Source: Granulosicoccus sp. (GTDB taxonomy: Bacteria; Pseudomonadota; Gammaproteobacteria; Granulosicoccales; Granulosicoccaceae). From it: DNA of 43,644 nt. The DNA lies in assembly GCA_013002205.1 (NCBI GenBank), contig JABDKN010000029.1:1-43644 (forward strand), written 5' to 3'. Positions 9,306 to 18,140 of this stretch are shown here, piece by piece; the first letter of the stretch is position 1, and each line of letters begins with the position of its first letter. The position numbers were made by a program, and so were the translations under genes. Under the pieces are notes generated by a model that had not been told where the DNA came from, searched no databases, and worked only from the letters and a program-made list of their open reading frames with translations.

Positions 9306-10619
9306 TCAGGCCGCTTCGGCCCCGCTGTCGCGCTCCGGTCCACGCGCCGAGCCTGCCCCGCCGTTGATGACCGTCAGTTTCGGTGCACCGACCTGCTCCA
9401 CACGATCAGCGTCCCAGATGTGTTCGCCACTGAGCTGGTCGGACCAGACGATCCCGGTGGCGCCGTGATTGCTGATGCGCCGGTACAGGTTGCCATTGAG
9501 CTGATTGTGTTGTACCAGGTGATCGCGGAATGCCTGGAAGAATGCCTTGTCGACGAATCGTTCGCAGCGCCAGAATTCATCGAGCGATGTCTGCGCGGTC
9601 AGACCCGGAATATCGTAGACCGCATCGCCGAGTGTCTTGACCGGTGTGCCGTGAAACAGTGACGATATACCGACGGTGCTGTTGATCAGGACAGTCCCCT
9701 GTGCATGGCGCAGCAAGGTAGGCAGGCACACGTCGTGAACGTAGTATACGCGGCCCTGCAGACCCAGTTCAGCAACCATATTGGCAAGCAGTGTCGAATA
9801 GTCCGTGTAACCCCGGTCCAGCGGGTGATGCTTGAACACGATCGCCTTGTTACTGGGCGCATGTTCACTAAACGAGGCCAGCACGTCACCCACGAAGTGT
9901 TCAATCGAATTGAAATCCGAGTGCACGACGACCTGCATGTCGCAATGCACCTGCAGAGGGCAGACGAAATAGTTCTGGTTGAACTGCGGGATCAATTCGT
10001 TGAGCACGTCGCGCTCGCGCCGGGAGTAGCGCCATTTACGATAGCCGGAGTAAATCCAGCGTGACCCCTCCGAGAACCATTCCAAGGGGCGATGGTGGCG
10101 GTAATGTGCAAATCGTGATTTGCGCGCAGCACTGGCCCAGTAATAGAGAATTGAATAAAGCGCAGTGAGCTGGAAGACGTTGCCTGGCTGCTGGTATTCC
10201 TCGGGCAATTCGCTGACATTGACGCGTATATTGAGATTGCCGTTCATCATCGTGGAGTGCCCGTTGACACCATTCTCTTCCAGGGTGATGAAGTTGGGCC
10301 GGATGTAACCTTCCTCGAAAACGAAAACGCGTGCGTCGAGACGCATGGCCACTTCGCGAGCAATGCGATGATAGGACCGGCAGTCGCCAAACAGGTAGAT
10401 GCGGCCGATATCCCGATTGACCATCAATCGCTCAAGCCAGGATTCCCAGTTTTCAAGCTTGCCGGTAAAGTCGATAGCACCTGGTCGTTGATAGAAAAAC
10501 CGATCTCCACCATTGAAATTGATTTTCGTGACCTTGAAACCACGCTCTTCCAGATCATCGGCAAAACGGGAAAAAAACGGACCGATCGGGCCTTGCAGCA
10601 ACAGCACGTTACGGCGCAT
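9306..10619 (-). CDS. kpsS: Capsule beta-Kdo transferase KpsS
   Basis: KpsS starts the poly-Kdo linker on lyso-phosphatidylglycerol that anchors group 2 (ABC-dependent) capsules. Family motifs are FEEGYIRPNFITLE, FKHHPLDRGYTDY and INSTVGISSLFHGTPV, followed by LGDAVYDIPGLT. At 437 residues it is somewhat longer than E. coli KpsS (389). The enzyme is cytoplasmic and membrane-associated. The ATG at 10619 lies 11 nt inside the 3' end of kpsC, so the pair is translationally coupled. It is the last gene of the leftward capsule locus and ends near a hairpin. Confidence 0.92.
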   Translation of the reverse strand: MRRNVLLLQGPIGPFFSRFADDLEERGFKVTKINFNGGDRFFYQRPGAIDFTGKLENWESWLERLMVNRDIGRIYLFGDCRSYHRIAREVAMRLDARVFVFEEGYIRPNFITLEENGVNGHSTMMNGNLNIRVNVSELPEEYQQPGNVFQLTALYSILYYWASAARKSRFAHYRHHRPLEWFSEGSRWIYSGYRKWRYSRRERDVLNELIPQFNQNYFVCPLQVHCDMQVVVHSDFNSIEHFVGDVLASFSEHAPSNKAIVFKHHPLDRGYTDYSTLLANMVAELGLQGRVYYVHDVCLPTLLRHAQGTVLINSTVGISSLFHGTPVKTLGDAVYDIPGLTAQTSLDEFWRCERFVDKAFFQAFRDHLVQHNQLNGNLYRRISNHGATGIVWSDQLSGEHIWDADRVEQVGAPKLTVINGGAGSARGPERDSGAEAA

Positions 10620-12753
10620 AGCGAAGTCCCTTCACAATGTTCACCACTTTGTTCATCTGCTTACCGGACCAGCTGTCGTAATTTTTCACGGCTTGCTGCT
10701 TTTGTCGCTGGATCGCCCGAACCATCTGCTCCGCCGTCACGAATTCTCCAGTGACTATGTCGACGTAGCGCGGGTACATCACCAGTACCATGAACACCAG
10801 TTCGTCCAGTGTACGGCATCGACTTCGCCGTTCTATCCTCCGGTAATCCTGTGTCAATCCCCAGCCCGCATAGAACGGCGCGCCATAGGTGACAACCTGC
10901 TTTTCCCGCAACAAAGCCTCGAAACCTGACAGTGAGGTCATGGTGTGCAGCTCATCACATGCTTCCATGCATTCGATGATCGATGAATCCGTATCCACGA
11001 CATCGGCACAGGATTGCTCGGTAAACGGATCCACCTTGCCCCGACGATTGCCCGTCTGGACATCCGGATGCGGCCGATAGACGATCCACGCATCGGGCCT
11101 TGCCTTGCGTACGGCCCTGAGCAAGGCGGCATTGGTCGTGATGTCCGAACAACCCCGTTTGATGGATTCATCATCCTCGACCTGACCAGTTACCAGTACA
11201 CACAATTTATCGGCAGATTCGTGAATTGTTTGACCCGGAGTCACCACATCGTATTTGGACACTCCTGCCGCGATGATCAGGCGACGTAACTCCCGGGCTT
11301 GATGCAGCTCGTGTTCACTACAGTTGTGATCGTTGAGCAGGGTTTCCAGATCGCTGGCCGCATCCGGATCGAAATACAAGCCCTGCCCGTCCACGACCAG
11401 CGAGCCGGGAGCTGTGTAATCCGACCCCAGTCCAGCAGAACGGAGAAAACCATCCTCCAGGCGCCAGAGCGGCAGTGCGGTATTGTCAGCCGCGATCGAC
11501 GGTACGGTATCGGTCCCGCTCCTTGTGACTGGCGGTTTCAGTCCGGCGTGTTCCCCTTCGCAATACCGGCGGAAACCCCAGGTAACCAGCGTGTCGGCAT
11601 CCTTGACATCATGCTCATCACCAAACACGACAGTCCCGTCAGGAGAGCGCAGAAACTGGCGTATGTAACCTCGCTTCCAGGGTGTTATGCCGACGCAGTG
11701 AAAGCGCCTGGCATTGCGTCGGAAATTCTGTTGCTGCAGACAGACATGATCCAGGGTCTCATGCAATTGCCAGCGCCTGCCACTCATCGGTGAGCAGTAC
11801 CTGGCAAAGCGCACATGTGTGGCATGGAAAAGTTGATCGATGCTGCGCTTGCGGATACGTCGCCCGATCGACTGACGATCATCACTCAGCCCCCAGCCTG
11901 CATAGAACGGCAGGCCAAACACGGACACGGCTCTTTCGCACAGCAGCGCCTCATAGCCCAGCTGAGACGTACCCACATAAACCCGATCTGCCTGCTTGAC
12001 CCACGCGATGGGATTATCCGTACCTGCCACTACCTTGACCCCGCGAGTGGCTGCGTAATCGGCCAGATAACCTTTGCGGCGTCCACACACGACATCCGGA
12101 TGCGTGCGCACGATAACCGAGGTTTGCGGATTCTCGTCGATGGCACAGTCCAGCATGTGCAGGAAGTCCTGCTCATCCATCGCGCCGAATCTTACCGATG
12201 CATCATCGAGCGTCTGGTCAACGACCAGCACATACGGGACGGCACTTGCCTGCCATTCCGGCAATCGAGCACTGCAGTAGTTGTACTTCGTAATCTGGTT
12301 GTCCACCAGTCGTCGCCGGCAAGCCAGGGCGTATTTGAGTGCCTCAGGGCCGCAACTGTTGCTGAAGAGCTCCTCTGACTGGTTCAGGTACTGCTCCAGT
12401 TCCGAAGTCTGCGTACTGTCGTAGTAGACCCCGGCCCGATCGATCGTTATGGAGTAGCAACGTCGTGAGTGAGTCTCGTCGCTCGAGGTTCTGATCCAGC
12501 CATCTTCCAGATACCAGAGCGGCAGGGCACGTCGTTCGGCGTACTCGATGGCGGCCTTGCAATTGTCCTTGCGACCCCAGACCAGCACTACATCCACAGG
12601 CAGAGCCTGGCGTCGTGCTTCGCGCGGGGACAATACATGACGAACGCCAAGAAATTCCGGCAGATGCTCGATTGCCCGAATGCCCGGTGACAGGGCGACA
12701 GCCACCTGCGGATCGCCCGACAGGTTTGTTGCGCGAGTCAAAGGACCATCCAC
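10609..12753 (-). CDS. kpsC: Capsule beta-Kdo transferase KpsC
   Basis: KpsC extends the poly-Kdo linker with two glycosyltransferase modules. The 714-residue chain shows both: the first has LPLWYLEDGWIRT, VRTHPDVVCGRRKGY and LPFYAGWGLSDD, and the second repeats them as LPLWRLEDGFLRSAG, YRPHPDVQTGNRRGK and APFYAGWGLTQDY. Length is slightly above E. coli KpsC (675). The start is a GTG at 12753, overlapping the end of the upstream membrane-anchored protein gene by 16 nt. Together with KpsS it predicts a capsule on a phosphatidylglycerol-Kdo anchor. A CMP-Kdo synthetase (KdsB/KpsU) must be encoded elsewhere. Confidence 0.93.
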   Translation of the reverse strand: MDGPLTRATNLSGDPQVAVALSPGIRAIEHLPEFLGVRHVLSPREARRQALPVDVVLVWGRKDNCKAAIEYAERRALPLWYLEDGWIRTSSDETHSRRCYSITIDRAGVYYDSTQTSELEQYLNQSEELFSNSCGPEALKYALACRRRLVDNQITKYNYCSARLPEWQASAVPYVLVVDQTLDDASVRFGAMDEQDFLHMLDCAIDENPQTSVIVRTHPDVVCGRRKGYLADYAATRGVKVVAGTDNPIAWVKQADRVYVGTSQLGYEALLCERAVSVFGLPFYAGWGLSDDRQSIGRRIRKRSIDQLFHATHVRFARYCSPMSGRRWQLHETLDHVCLQQQNFRRNARRFHCVGITPWKRGYIRQFLRSPDGTVVFGDEHDVKDADTLVTWGFRRYCEGEHAGLKPPVTRSGTDTVPSIAADNTALPLWRLEDGFLRSAGLGSDYTAPGSLVVDGQGLYFDPDAASDLETLLNDHNCSEHELHQARELRRLIIAAGVSKYDVVTPGQTIHESADKLCVLVTGQVEDDESIKRGCSDITTNAALLRAVRKARPDAWIVYRPHPDVQTGNRRGKVDPFTEQSCADVVDTDSSIIECMEACDELHTMTSLSGFEALLREKQVVTYGAPFYAGWGLTQDYRRIERRSRCRTLDELVFMVLVMYPRYVDIVTGEFVTAEQMVRAIQRQKQQAVKNYDSWSGKQMNKVVNIVKGLRYAP

Positions 12754-13505
12754 ATGACCATGGCGGTCAGCGCCAGACCAGCCAGAATATTCTGCCCCAG
12801 CTCGATTAAATACCCGCTGTTGTCTGCCTCATCCTCTCGCGCTATGTCCGGCAGCACGGATTTCGGGCCGTCGCGAAACTGTGCGCGTATGTCATCCAGC
12901 CGATCCAGCGGAACTCCAGCTGCATCGGCGTAGGCAACAAACGTGTTGATGGCCTGTACGCCACCATCACCCGGATTCAGGCGCATCAATTGCGTCAGGT
13001 GATTGAGCGCCTGCATGTGCACACCCTGCTGGCTTGCAACATGCCGTACATGACGTAAATCCTTTTCCAGCGTGACGATAGCGCTCAGATGAGATTCCAG
13101 CTCCTCGCGCTTGATTGCCTGCGGGCCATGCGCCTTGACCGATGCCTCGACAGCCGTGTCGATCATTGTCGCCTGTTCGTCAGGTTTGTCGTGGACACCC
13201 AGTTCGATCAGTGCATTGAGCATGTGAAACTGCACACCATGCGCCAGGAGCTCCTCCCGGATTTCATGGACATCGGCCATCAGTGCGCAGATTTCATCGA
13301 CCGTTCGTTTGATCAGATTACTGCTGTGATCGTGTGTCCCTGCATCGTTGGCAGCCGACTGCTTACCCGTTGACACCGGTGCTGCCGGAGTGACGGCCAT
13401 GGCTGTCGATGAGCCCTGCATCGCCGGTGACTGCGCAGGGTTTCTGCTGGACTCAGTGGGTGTGGAGTCGGGCGATTCGGCAAGCGCTCCGGTTCGGGCG
13501 GACAC
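12738..13505 (-). CDS. Unknown tail-anchored protein in the capsule locus
   Basis: I do not recognise this 255-residue protein. The first 60 residues are low-complexity (rich in Ser, Ala, Pro, Thr). The middle, about 65-220, looks helical with regular Leu/Ile/Ala heptad-like spacing. The last 20 residues (GQNILAGLALTAMVMWMVL) are a single hydrophobic helix ending exactly at the C-terminus, so it is probably a C-tail-anchored inner membrane protein facing the cytoplasm. The start is a GTG at 13505 preceded by GAGAAGAGA. It lies between rfbA and kpsC and overlaps kpsC by 16 nt, so it is likely made with the Kdo transferases and could tether or organise them at the membrane; that role is inferred from position only. 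Confidence 0.7.
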   Translation of the reverse strand: MSARTGALAESPDSTPTESSRNPAQSPAMQGSSTAMAVTPAAPVSTGKQSAANDAGTHDHSSNLIKRTVDEICALMADVHEIREELLAHGVQFHMLNALIELGVHDKPDEQATMIDTAVEASVKAHGPQAIKREELESHLSAIVTLEKDLRHVRHVASQQGVHMQALNHLTQLMRLNPGDGGVQAINTFVAYADAAGVPLDRLDDIRAQFRDGPKSVLPDIAREDEADNSGYLIELGQNILAGLALTAMVMWMVL

Positions 13506-13528
13506 GATTCAGTCTCTTCTCGATGACA

Positions 13529-14461
13529 TCAACCGGCTTTGCGAAACGGCAGGACATTGTCGTGCTGCTCGTGTACCAGGCTGGCGAGGTCGTGCTGCTC
13601 CTGTACCAGGCTGGCGAGGTACTGACCATAACGATTCTTGATCATGGTATCGGACAGTTTCAGTAGCGCCTCATCGCCGATCCAGCCATTTCTCCAGGAC
13701 ACCTCCTCCGGGCAGGCAACTTTCATCCCCTGGCGTCGTTCAAGGGTCTCAAAAAAACTTCCCGCTTCCAGCAGGGATTCGCAGGTGCCGGTATCCAGCC
13801 ATGCGTAGCCACGCGACATCAGTTGCACATGCAGGTCACCACGCTCCAGATAGGCCTTGTTGACATCGGTAATCTCGAGTTCGCCTCGAGGAGAGGGCTT
13901 GACCTGCTTTGCGATATCCACGACGTCATTGTCGTAAAAGTACAATCCTGTAACCGCAAAATTTGATTCAGGTTTGTCCGGTTTTTCCTCGATTTTCAGT
14001 GCTCGACCCTGCTTGTCGAAAGTCACCACGCCATAGCGCTCAGGATCACTGACTCGATAGGCAAACACACTGGCACCTGATTCGTGGCCCGAGGCATTGG
14101 ACAACAGGCCGACAAGATCGTGACCATAAAAGATGTTGTCACCCAGGATCAGCGCGACGTTGTCATCACCGATAAAGTCTTCGCCGAGGATGAACGCCTG
14201 CGCCAGACCATCCGGAGAGGGTTGTACCGTATAACTCAGGCTCATACCCCACCGACTGCCATCTCCCAGCAGCTGCTGGAACAGCGGTACGTCCCGGGGA
14301 GTGGAGATGATCAGTACTTCTCTGATACCCGCCAGCATCAGGGTGCTCAGCGGGTAGTAGATCATGGGCTTGTCGTAGACGGGCAGCATCTGCTTGGAGA
14401 CGGCCTGGGTCATGGGATGAAGCCGGGTACCGGATCCACCGGCTAGTACGATGCCTTTCAT
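13529..14461 (-). CDS. rfbA: Glucose-1-phosphate thymidylyltransferase
   Basis: RfbA (RmlA) makes dTDP-glucose from dTTP and glucose 1-phosphate. The 310-residue protein starts with the nucleotide-binding signature [14 protein letters not shown], followed by [26 protein letters not shown] and [10 protein letters not shown]. It is about 15-20 residues longer than usual because of a C-terminal extension after NRYGQYL that contains a duplicated decapeptide, LASLVxEQHD. No rfbB, rfbC or rfbD follows in this window, so either dTDP-glucose itself is the donor or the remaining steps are encoded elsewhere. ATG 14461 has AGGA about 10 nt upstream. Confidence 0.95.
   Translation of the reverse strand: MKGIVLAGGSGTRLHPMTQAVSKQMLPVYDKPMIYYPLSTLMLAGIREVLIISTPRDVPLFQQLLGDGSRWGMSLSYTVQPSPDGLAQAFILGEDFIGDDNVALILGDNIFYGHDLVGLLSNASGHESGASVFAYRVSDPERYGVVTFDKQGRALKIEEKPDKPESNFAVTGLYFYDNDVVDIAKQVKPSPRGELEITDVNKAYLERGDLHVQLMSRGYAWLDTGTCESLLEAGSFFETLERRQGMKVACPEEVSWRNGWIGDEALLKLSDTMIKNRYGQYLASLVQEQHDLASLVHEQHDNVLPFRKAG
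13561..13620 (-). repeat. 30-bp tandem duplication in the rfbA 3' end
   Basis: Two adjacent 30-bp units, 13561-13590 and 13591-13620, are identical except for one base (13571 versus 13601). They lie in frame in the rfbA C-terminal extension and encode two copies of LASLVxEQHD with Q or H at the variable position. The single mismatch implies a recent duplication. Confidence 0.95.
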
Positions 14462-14590
14462 GGGGGGCTATTCCTGTCAACAATGGTTCTGCATCACGCA
14501 AGAACCAAGCCCACCACAGACAGAAAAGCACCTAAGAGTTCGCTAATTCAGTCCGGCTCGTGGTTCTGAGTACCCGTCACGCTCTGCATC

Positions 14591-14725
14591 AACCAGCGCG
14601 CCCGGGAATAAGAAGATAACCAGTAAGCCTGGGAACAAGTTACTTAACAGCAAGCCTGGGGACAAGCTAAAAACCAGCAAGCCTGGGGACAAGCTAAAAA
14701 CTAGCGAGCCTGGGAAAAAGCGTGA
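14591..14725. repeat. Five-unit 27-bp tandem repeat at the uxs 3' end
   Basis: Units begin at 14591 (degenerate), 14618, 14645, 14672 and 14699, each 27 bp with no spacer. The core AAGCCTGGG recurs at exact 27-bp spacing from 14625 onward. The last unit includes the final codons and TAG stop of the UDP-glucuronate decarboxylase gene, so the array probably grew out of that gene end. It fills part of the 239-bp gap before rfbA. On the leftward strand, units 1 and 3 contain a small CCAG/CTGG stem; only unit 3 is followed by T5. No other gene is seen in 14462-14700. Confidence 0.9.
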
Positions 14726-15711
14726 ACCTTGCTGTCCCCTGCATCGAGCAGGCCGGCAAAGTATTCGATCGTCTTTTCCAACCCCTGGTCAAGTTTCACT
14801 TTTGGTTCCCAGCCCAGCTCACTCTTCGCCATCGAAATATCGGGTCGACGCTGGGTAGGATCATCACTCGGCAGCTCACGGAACACCAGTTCGGACTTCG
14901 AATTGGTCATGGCGATCACTTTCTCGGCCAGCTGACGGATCGTGAACTCATCCGGGTTACCGATGTTGACAGGCCCCGTGAAGGAGTCGTCGGTGTGCAT
15001 GATGCGAACGAACGCCTCGATCAGATCCAGGCAATAACAGAACGAGCGCGTTTGCTGGCCTTCTCCGTAGATGGTGATCGGCTCACCGGTCAGCGCCTGC
15101 ATGATGAAATTTGACACGACACGTCCGTCACTCGGATGCATGCGTGGACCATAAGTGTTGAAAATACGGCCAACCTTGATACGCAGGTTATGTTGGCGTC
15201 GATAGTCGAAAAACAGGGTTTCTGCGCAGCGTTTGCCTTCGTCATAGCAGGACCGGAAGCCGATCGGGTTGACGTGGCCCCAGTAGTCCTCTCGCTGCGG
15301 ATGCTGGTGCGGATCGCCATACACTTCGCTGGTAGAGGCCTGGAATATCTTTGCCCCGGTACGCTTGGCCAGTCCGAGCATGTTGATGGCGCCGTGCACA
15401 CTGGTCTTGGTAGTCTGCACGGGATCATGCTGGTAGTGGATGGGAGACGCCGGGCAGGCCAGGTTGTAGATCTCGTCTATCTCGATGTAAATCGGGAAAG
15501 TGACGTCATGGCGCATCAGCTCAAATGACGGATTGTCCATCAGATGCATGATATTCTGCTTGTTGCCGGTGAAGTAGTTGTCCATGCAAACCACTTCGTG
15601 GCCATCGGCCAACAGGCGCTCGCACAAATGGGATCCCAGAAAACCGGCTCCGCCGGTGACGAGGATGCGCTTGCGCGCCAGATTACGCATACCTGACTGA
15701 ATGTTGTTCAT
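14701..15711 (-). CDS. uxs: UDP-glucuronate decarboxylase (UDP-xylose synthase)
   Basis: This extended SDR enzyme converts UDP-glucuronate to UDP-xylose. The 336-residue protein has the NAD motif [11 protein letters not shown] near residue 20, the UXS hallmark [13 protein letters not shown], then [10 protein letters not shown] and the catalytic Tyr-Lys pair in [11 protein letters not shown]. The [15 protein letters not shown] segment near the C-terminus is also UXS-like. These separate it from GalE and RmlB. It implies that xylose, or a product derived from UDP-xylose, is in the capsule or another surface glycan. ATG 15711 is used; the ATG at 15690 is also possible and lies just before the Rossmann fold. 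The last codons lie within the 27-bp repeat array. UDP-glucose dehydrogenase, needed for the substrate, is not in the window. Confidence 0.93.
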   Translation of the reverse strand: MNNIQSGMRNLARKRILVTGGAGFLGSHLCERLLADGHEVVCMDNYFTGNKQNIMHLMDNPSFELMRHDVTFPIYIEIDEIYNLACPASPIHYQHDPVQTTKTSVHGAINMLGLAKRTGAKIFQASTSEVYGDPHQHPQREDYWGHVNPIGFRSCYDEGKRCAETLFFDYRRQHNLRIKVGRIFNTYGPRMHPSDGRVVSNFIMQALTGEPITIYGEGQQTRSFCYCLDLIEAFVRIMHTDDSFTGPVNIGNPDEFTIRQLAEKVIAMTNSKSELVFRELPSDDPTQRRPDISMAKSELGWEPKVKLDQGLEKTIEYFAGLLDAGDSKVHAFSQAR

Positions 15712-16002
15712 TCGACGACCGATTTTCCCGTTACTCTAAATTGCCAACCCGTGTGACATTTCACGTGCCCGGTTTCTACACACAGAGCATGGAGCTTTCT
15801 TGCGCTTTCTGAACGGTCGGCTGCAATTAGCACGCCAGCCGGTGACCGCCCGAAATTGTTCCTGAAGTCAGGTGAGGAAACTGCCGGTGTGAATTCTACA
15901 CCTTCCGGAAGGATCTCAATGCAGATGCCCTTCTTAACAAGCCGATCAGTATAGCGGCAAACGTAAGGCGATTCTGAGTCCGGTAAACGGCAGCTACACC
16001 AT
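15712..16002. other. Intergenic gap upstream of uxs
   Basis: This 291-bp gap separates the GT61 fusion A stop from the uxs start. No gene is supported; a 120-residue minus-strand frame here has no family resemblance. A perfect palindrome CCTTCCGGAAGG occupies 15901-15912. A TATACT on the minus strand near 15951 could be a -10 box for uxs, but no matching -35 is seen. The gap is large for this otherwise tightly packed locus, so a separate promoter for uxs-rfbA-kpsCS is plausible. Confidence 0.35.
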
Positions 16003-18138
16003 TTAACATTTAGCCGGCAAGGCTCCGATAGACTGCAGCACCTGTCGAATAGCCTCGACCGGTGCCTCAAAGCTCATTACCGCTGTTTCATGCTGCGTAT
16101 CGGCATGACTCTGGGCGATTTTACCGCTGACCAGTCGCGCATAGTCCTCTGCAGGATTCTCCAGAATGGCATGATACTGATGCCCGCAGTTCGCAGCCAG
16201 ACCGTAATAATACGGAAAGACATGCCGGCTGAACAGTTCGATGACGGTGATTCCCGGCCTGCAGAACACCATATTGGTCAATGCCCCACCGTGTGGCGAC
16301 ATCAGTACATCGGCGCGTGCCAGCAGGGCTGCCTGTTGAGCAACACTCATCCCTTCCATGGCCATGATGGTAAATCCGGCCTCGCGCAGCATCGGAAGAA
16401 AAACCTGCTCATTGCTGATGCCACGACGCACGCCTTCCGGGCGGCTGATGTACAACTTCAGGCGCGGCTGATTCGCCGTGTCGACCGGGTACAGGTGCTT
16501 CATCCACTGTGGAATGAACCGATGCATCTTCAGATTGATGCCGCAATTGAGATCGATGTGCAGTAAGCGTTCGCAGTTCAGGTGAGGTTGTTTCTCGGTC
16601 TCGACGATCCGGTTGTCGTGGATGCCAAAGCGTGCCAGCGTCTGTCGTTGCCAGTCACCGCTTATCCTGCGCACCAGAAAGTGATCGATGGAATCCAAAC
16701 TGATTCCCTCACGCTCCAGCAAACCCAATTTGGGCAGAATTTCCAGCATCCAGTGGTAATAGCAGTGTGCACCTGCGGAGCTGGCAAACATCAGGGTCAG
16801 GCCATTCAGGGTCTGCCGACGTGTCCATCGACCGGCATTCTGCTGCGAATCGGGTAACCCGTGCCTGAGAACCTCCTGACCGGATTCGTCGTGAACCAGC
16901 CATTCCGGACCGGTGAAATAGACCCTGGCCTGCTTGACTTCGGCCAGATGGACCTCGTTGCTGAGCATGCGGGTGTCCTGCTGCTCTGCCGGTGGATGCG
17001 CCTGCAATACCACCGGCGGTGGCAATTGATACTCCTCCGCGGGCAGAAGCCGGCGCGACAGGGTTGCGGCAGCGCTGCCCTCCGCCGTCGATTGCAGTTG
17101 ATCGCCACTGGGATTCGGGCTGATCAACAGCCCATTCTGCAGGTCTTGCTGCAGGTTCTGCAGCGACTGGGCAGCCTGCGCCGAAAATTTGACAGGCGCA
17201 ACGGGGGGGCGGGCCATCTGCAGTTCACTGGCCTGTGAAATCACCACATCGGGTCGTACCTGGTCGATGTAATCGAGATCGATGGCCTGACTCCAGACGA
17301 AGTGAACCTCCGAGAACGTTTCCGCGAGCATACCGCTCAGCAGTGTCCTGCTGTCAGCCGAATTTGCATCGCCAAACAGCATGACACATAGATCAGATGC
17401 ATCCGGGTGCCGGTTTTCGAAGACCACCTGCGCGCCCTGCCCGTATCGATCCTGTGACAAGGCGGGATGGTTGACCGGCAGCAGCTTCTCCCGATTGCTT
17501 GTCAGCTCATTGGCAAAACGGCGTCGTGAACGCAGATGCAGCCGGTAGGTGCGGATCAGTTGATCGTCTTCACCGGCCGGCTCGGAGGCCAGATTCATCG
17601 CCTGCACGGTTTCGTCAAAAGGGTAGCCGAGTAACTCCTTGTTCAGGTTTACGGAAAGCTGCCCGCAAAGCAGCTGGTAACTCATAAAGCAGGCCCACGG
17701 ACTCCAGCGTGAATCCCGCTTCCAGTACAGCGGGAAATTGTCCTGCTGTCGAGTCAGATACGCTGACGGATCAAGCAGAGCCGGCAATTGAGACTTGTAC
17801 CGGGCAGTGAGTAATCGCATCGGACTGATGTCAGTGGTGTCCAAACCCGCCGGACGCAAACCGTGCAGAATACTCAGTTTATCCGGCACACACAGATGGA
17901 TATGGCGTATTCCCCGCTGGCCAAGACTCGCCGTATCACTGAGTAGCCGCTCACGCCACAGCGCCACGATCGAATCGGAGCGTTCACTGACAGATTCGTC
18001 AGGGTTCCGGGTATCGGGCAGACCTGCAAGCAGCTCAAGCGCAGCGTGCTCGAACAGCCAGCCGTCACGCCCGTGAACGCTCCCTGCTGTGCGGCCATTA
18101 GTCTGGTGCGCCGGCATCGAGACGTGCATGGCTACCAT
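16003..18138 (-). CDS. AlgJ-like/GT61 fusion A, SGNH site degenerate
   Basis: The 711-residue protein is a paralogue of the one at 21781-23952. The N-terminal half (about 24-310) resembles the SGNH-like domain of AlgJ/AlgX acetyltransferases, starting with GRDGWLFE. The C-terminal half is a family 61 glycosyltransferase with HCYYHWMLEILPKLG, YISRPEGVRRGI, RADVLMSPHGGALTNM and FCRPGITVIELF. In the SGNH domain the paralogue's KTDNHW is here KRDSRW (H to R144) and its FGDSF is FGDAN (S to A258), so acyl-transfer activity should be lost while the GT61 half looks intact. The gene starts 2 bp after the WbsX-type gene stop. ATG 18138 is used; ATGs at codons 4 and 8 are also possible. There is no obvious signal peptide. 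Confidence 0.8.
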   Translation of the reverse strand: MVAMHVSMPAHQTNGRTAGSVHGRDGWLFEHAALELLAGLPDTRNPDESVSERSDSIVALWRERLLSDTASLGQRGIRHIHLCVPDKLSILHGLRPAGLDTTDISPMRLLTARYKSQLPALLDPSAYLTRQQDNFPLYWKRDSRWSPWACFMSYQLLCGQLSVNLNKELLGYPFDETVQAMNLASEPAGEDDQLIRTYRLHLRSRRRFANELTSNREKLLPVNHPALSQDRYGQGAQVVFENRHPDASDLCVMLFGDANSADSRTLLSGMLAETFSEVHFVWSQAIDLDYIDQVRPDVVISQASELQMARPPVAPVKFSAQAAQSLQNLQQDLQNGLLISPNPSGDQLQSTAEGSAAATLSRRLLPAEEYQLPPPVVLQAHPPAEQQDTRMLSNEVHLAEVKQARVYFTGPEWLVHDESGQEVLRHGLPDSQQNAGRWTRRQTLNGLTLMFASSAGAHCYYHWMLEILPKLGLLEREGISLDSIDHFLVRRISGDWQRQTLARFGIHDNRIVETEKQPHLNCERLLHIDLNCGINLKMHRFIPQWMKHLYPVDTANQPRLKLYISRPEGVRRGISNEQVFLPMLREAGFTIMAMEGMSVAQQAALLARADVLMSPHGGALTNMVFCRPGITVIELFSRHVFPYYYGLAANCGHQYHAILENPAEDYARLVSGKIAQSHADTQHETAVMSFEAPVEAIRQVLQSIGALPAKC

Positions 18139-18140
18139 GC

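Noticed and set aside
14591-14725. CRISPR array candidate
   Set aside because: The units are contiguous with no unique spacers and no cas genes are nearby; it is a plain tandem repeat.
15708-16070. 120-residue minus-strand ORF between GT61 fusion A and uxs
   Set aside because: It overlaps the end of fusion A in another frame, lacks a ribosome binding site and shows no domain-like pattern.
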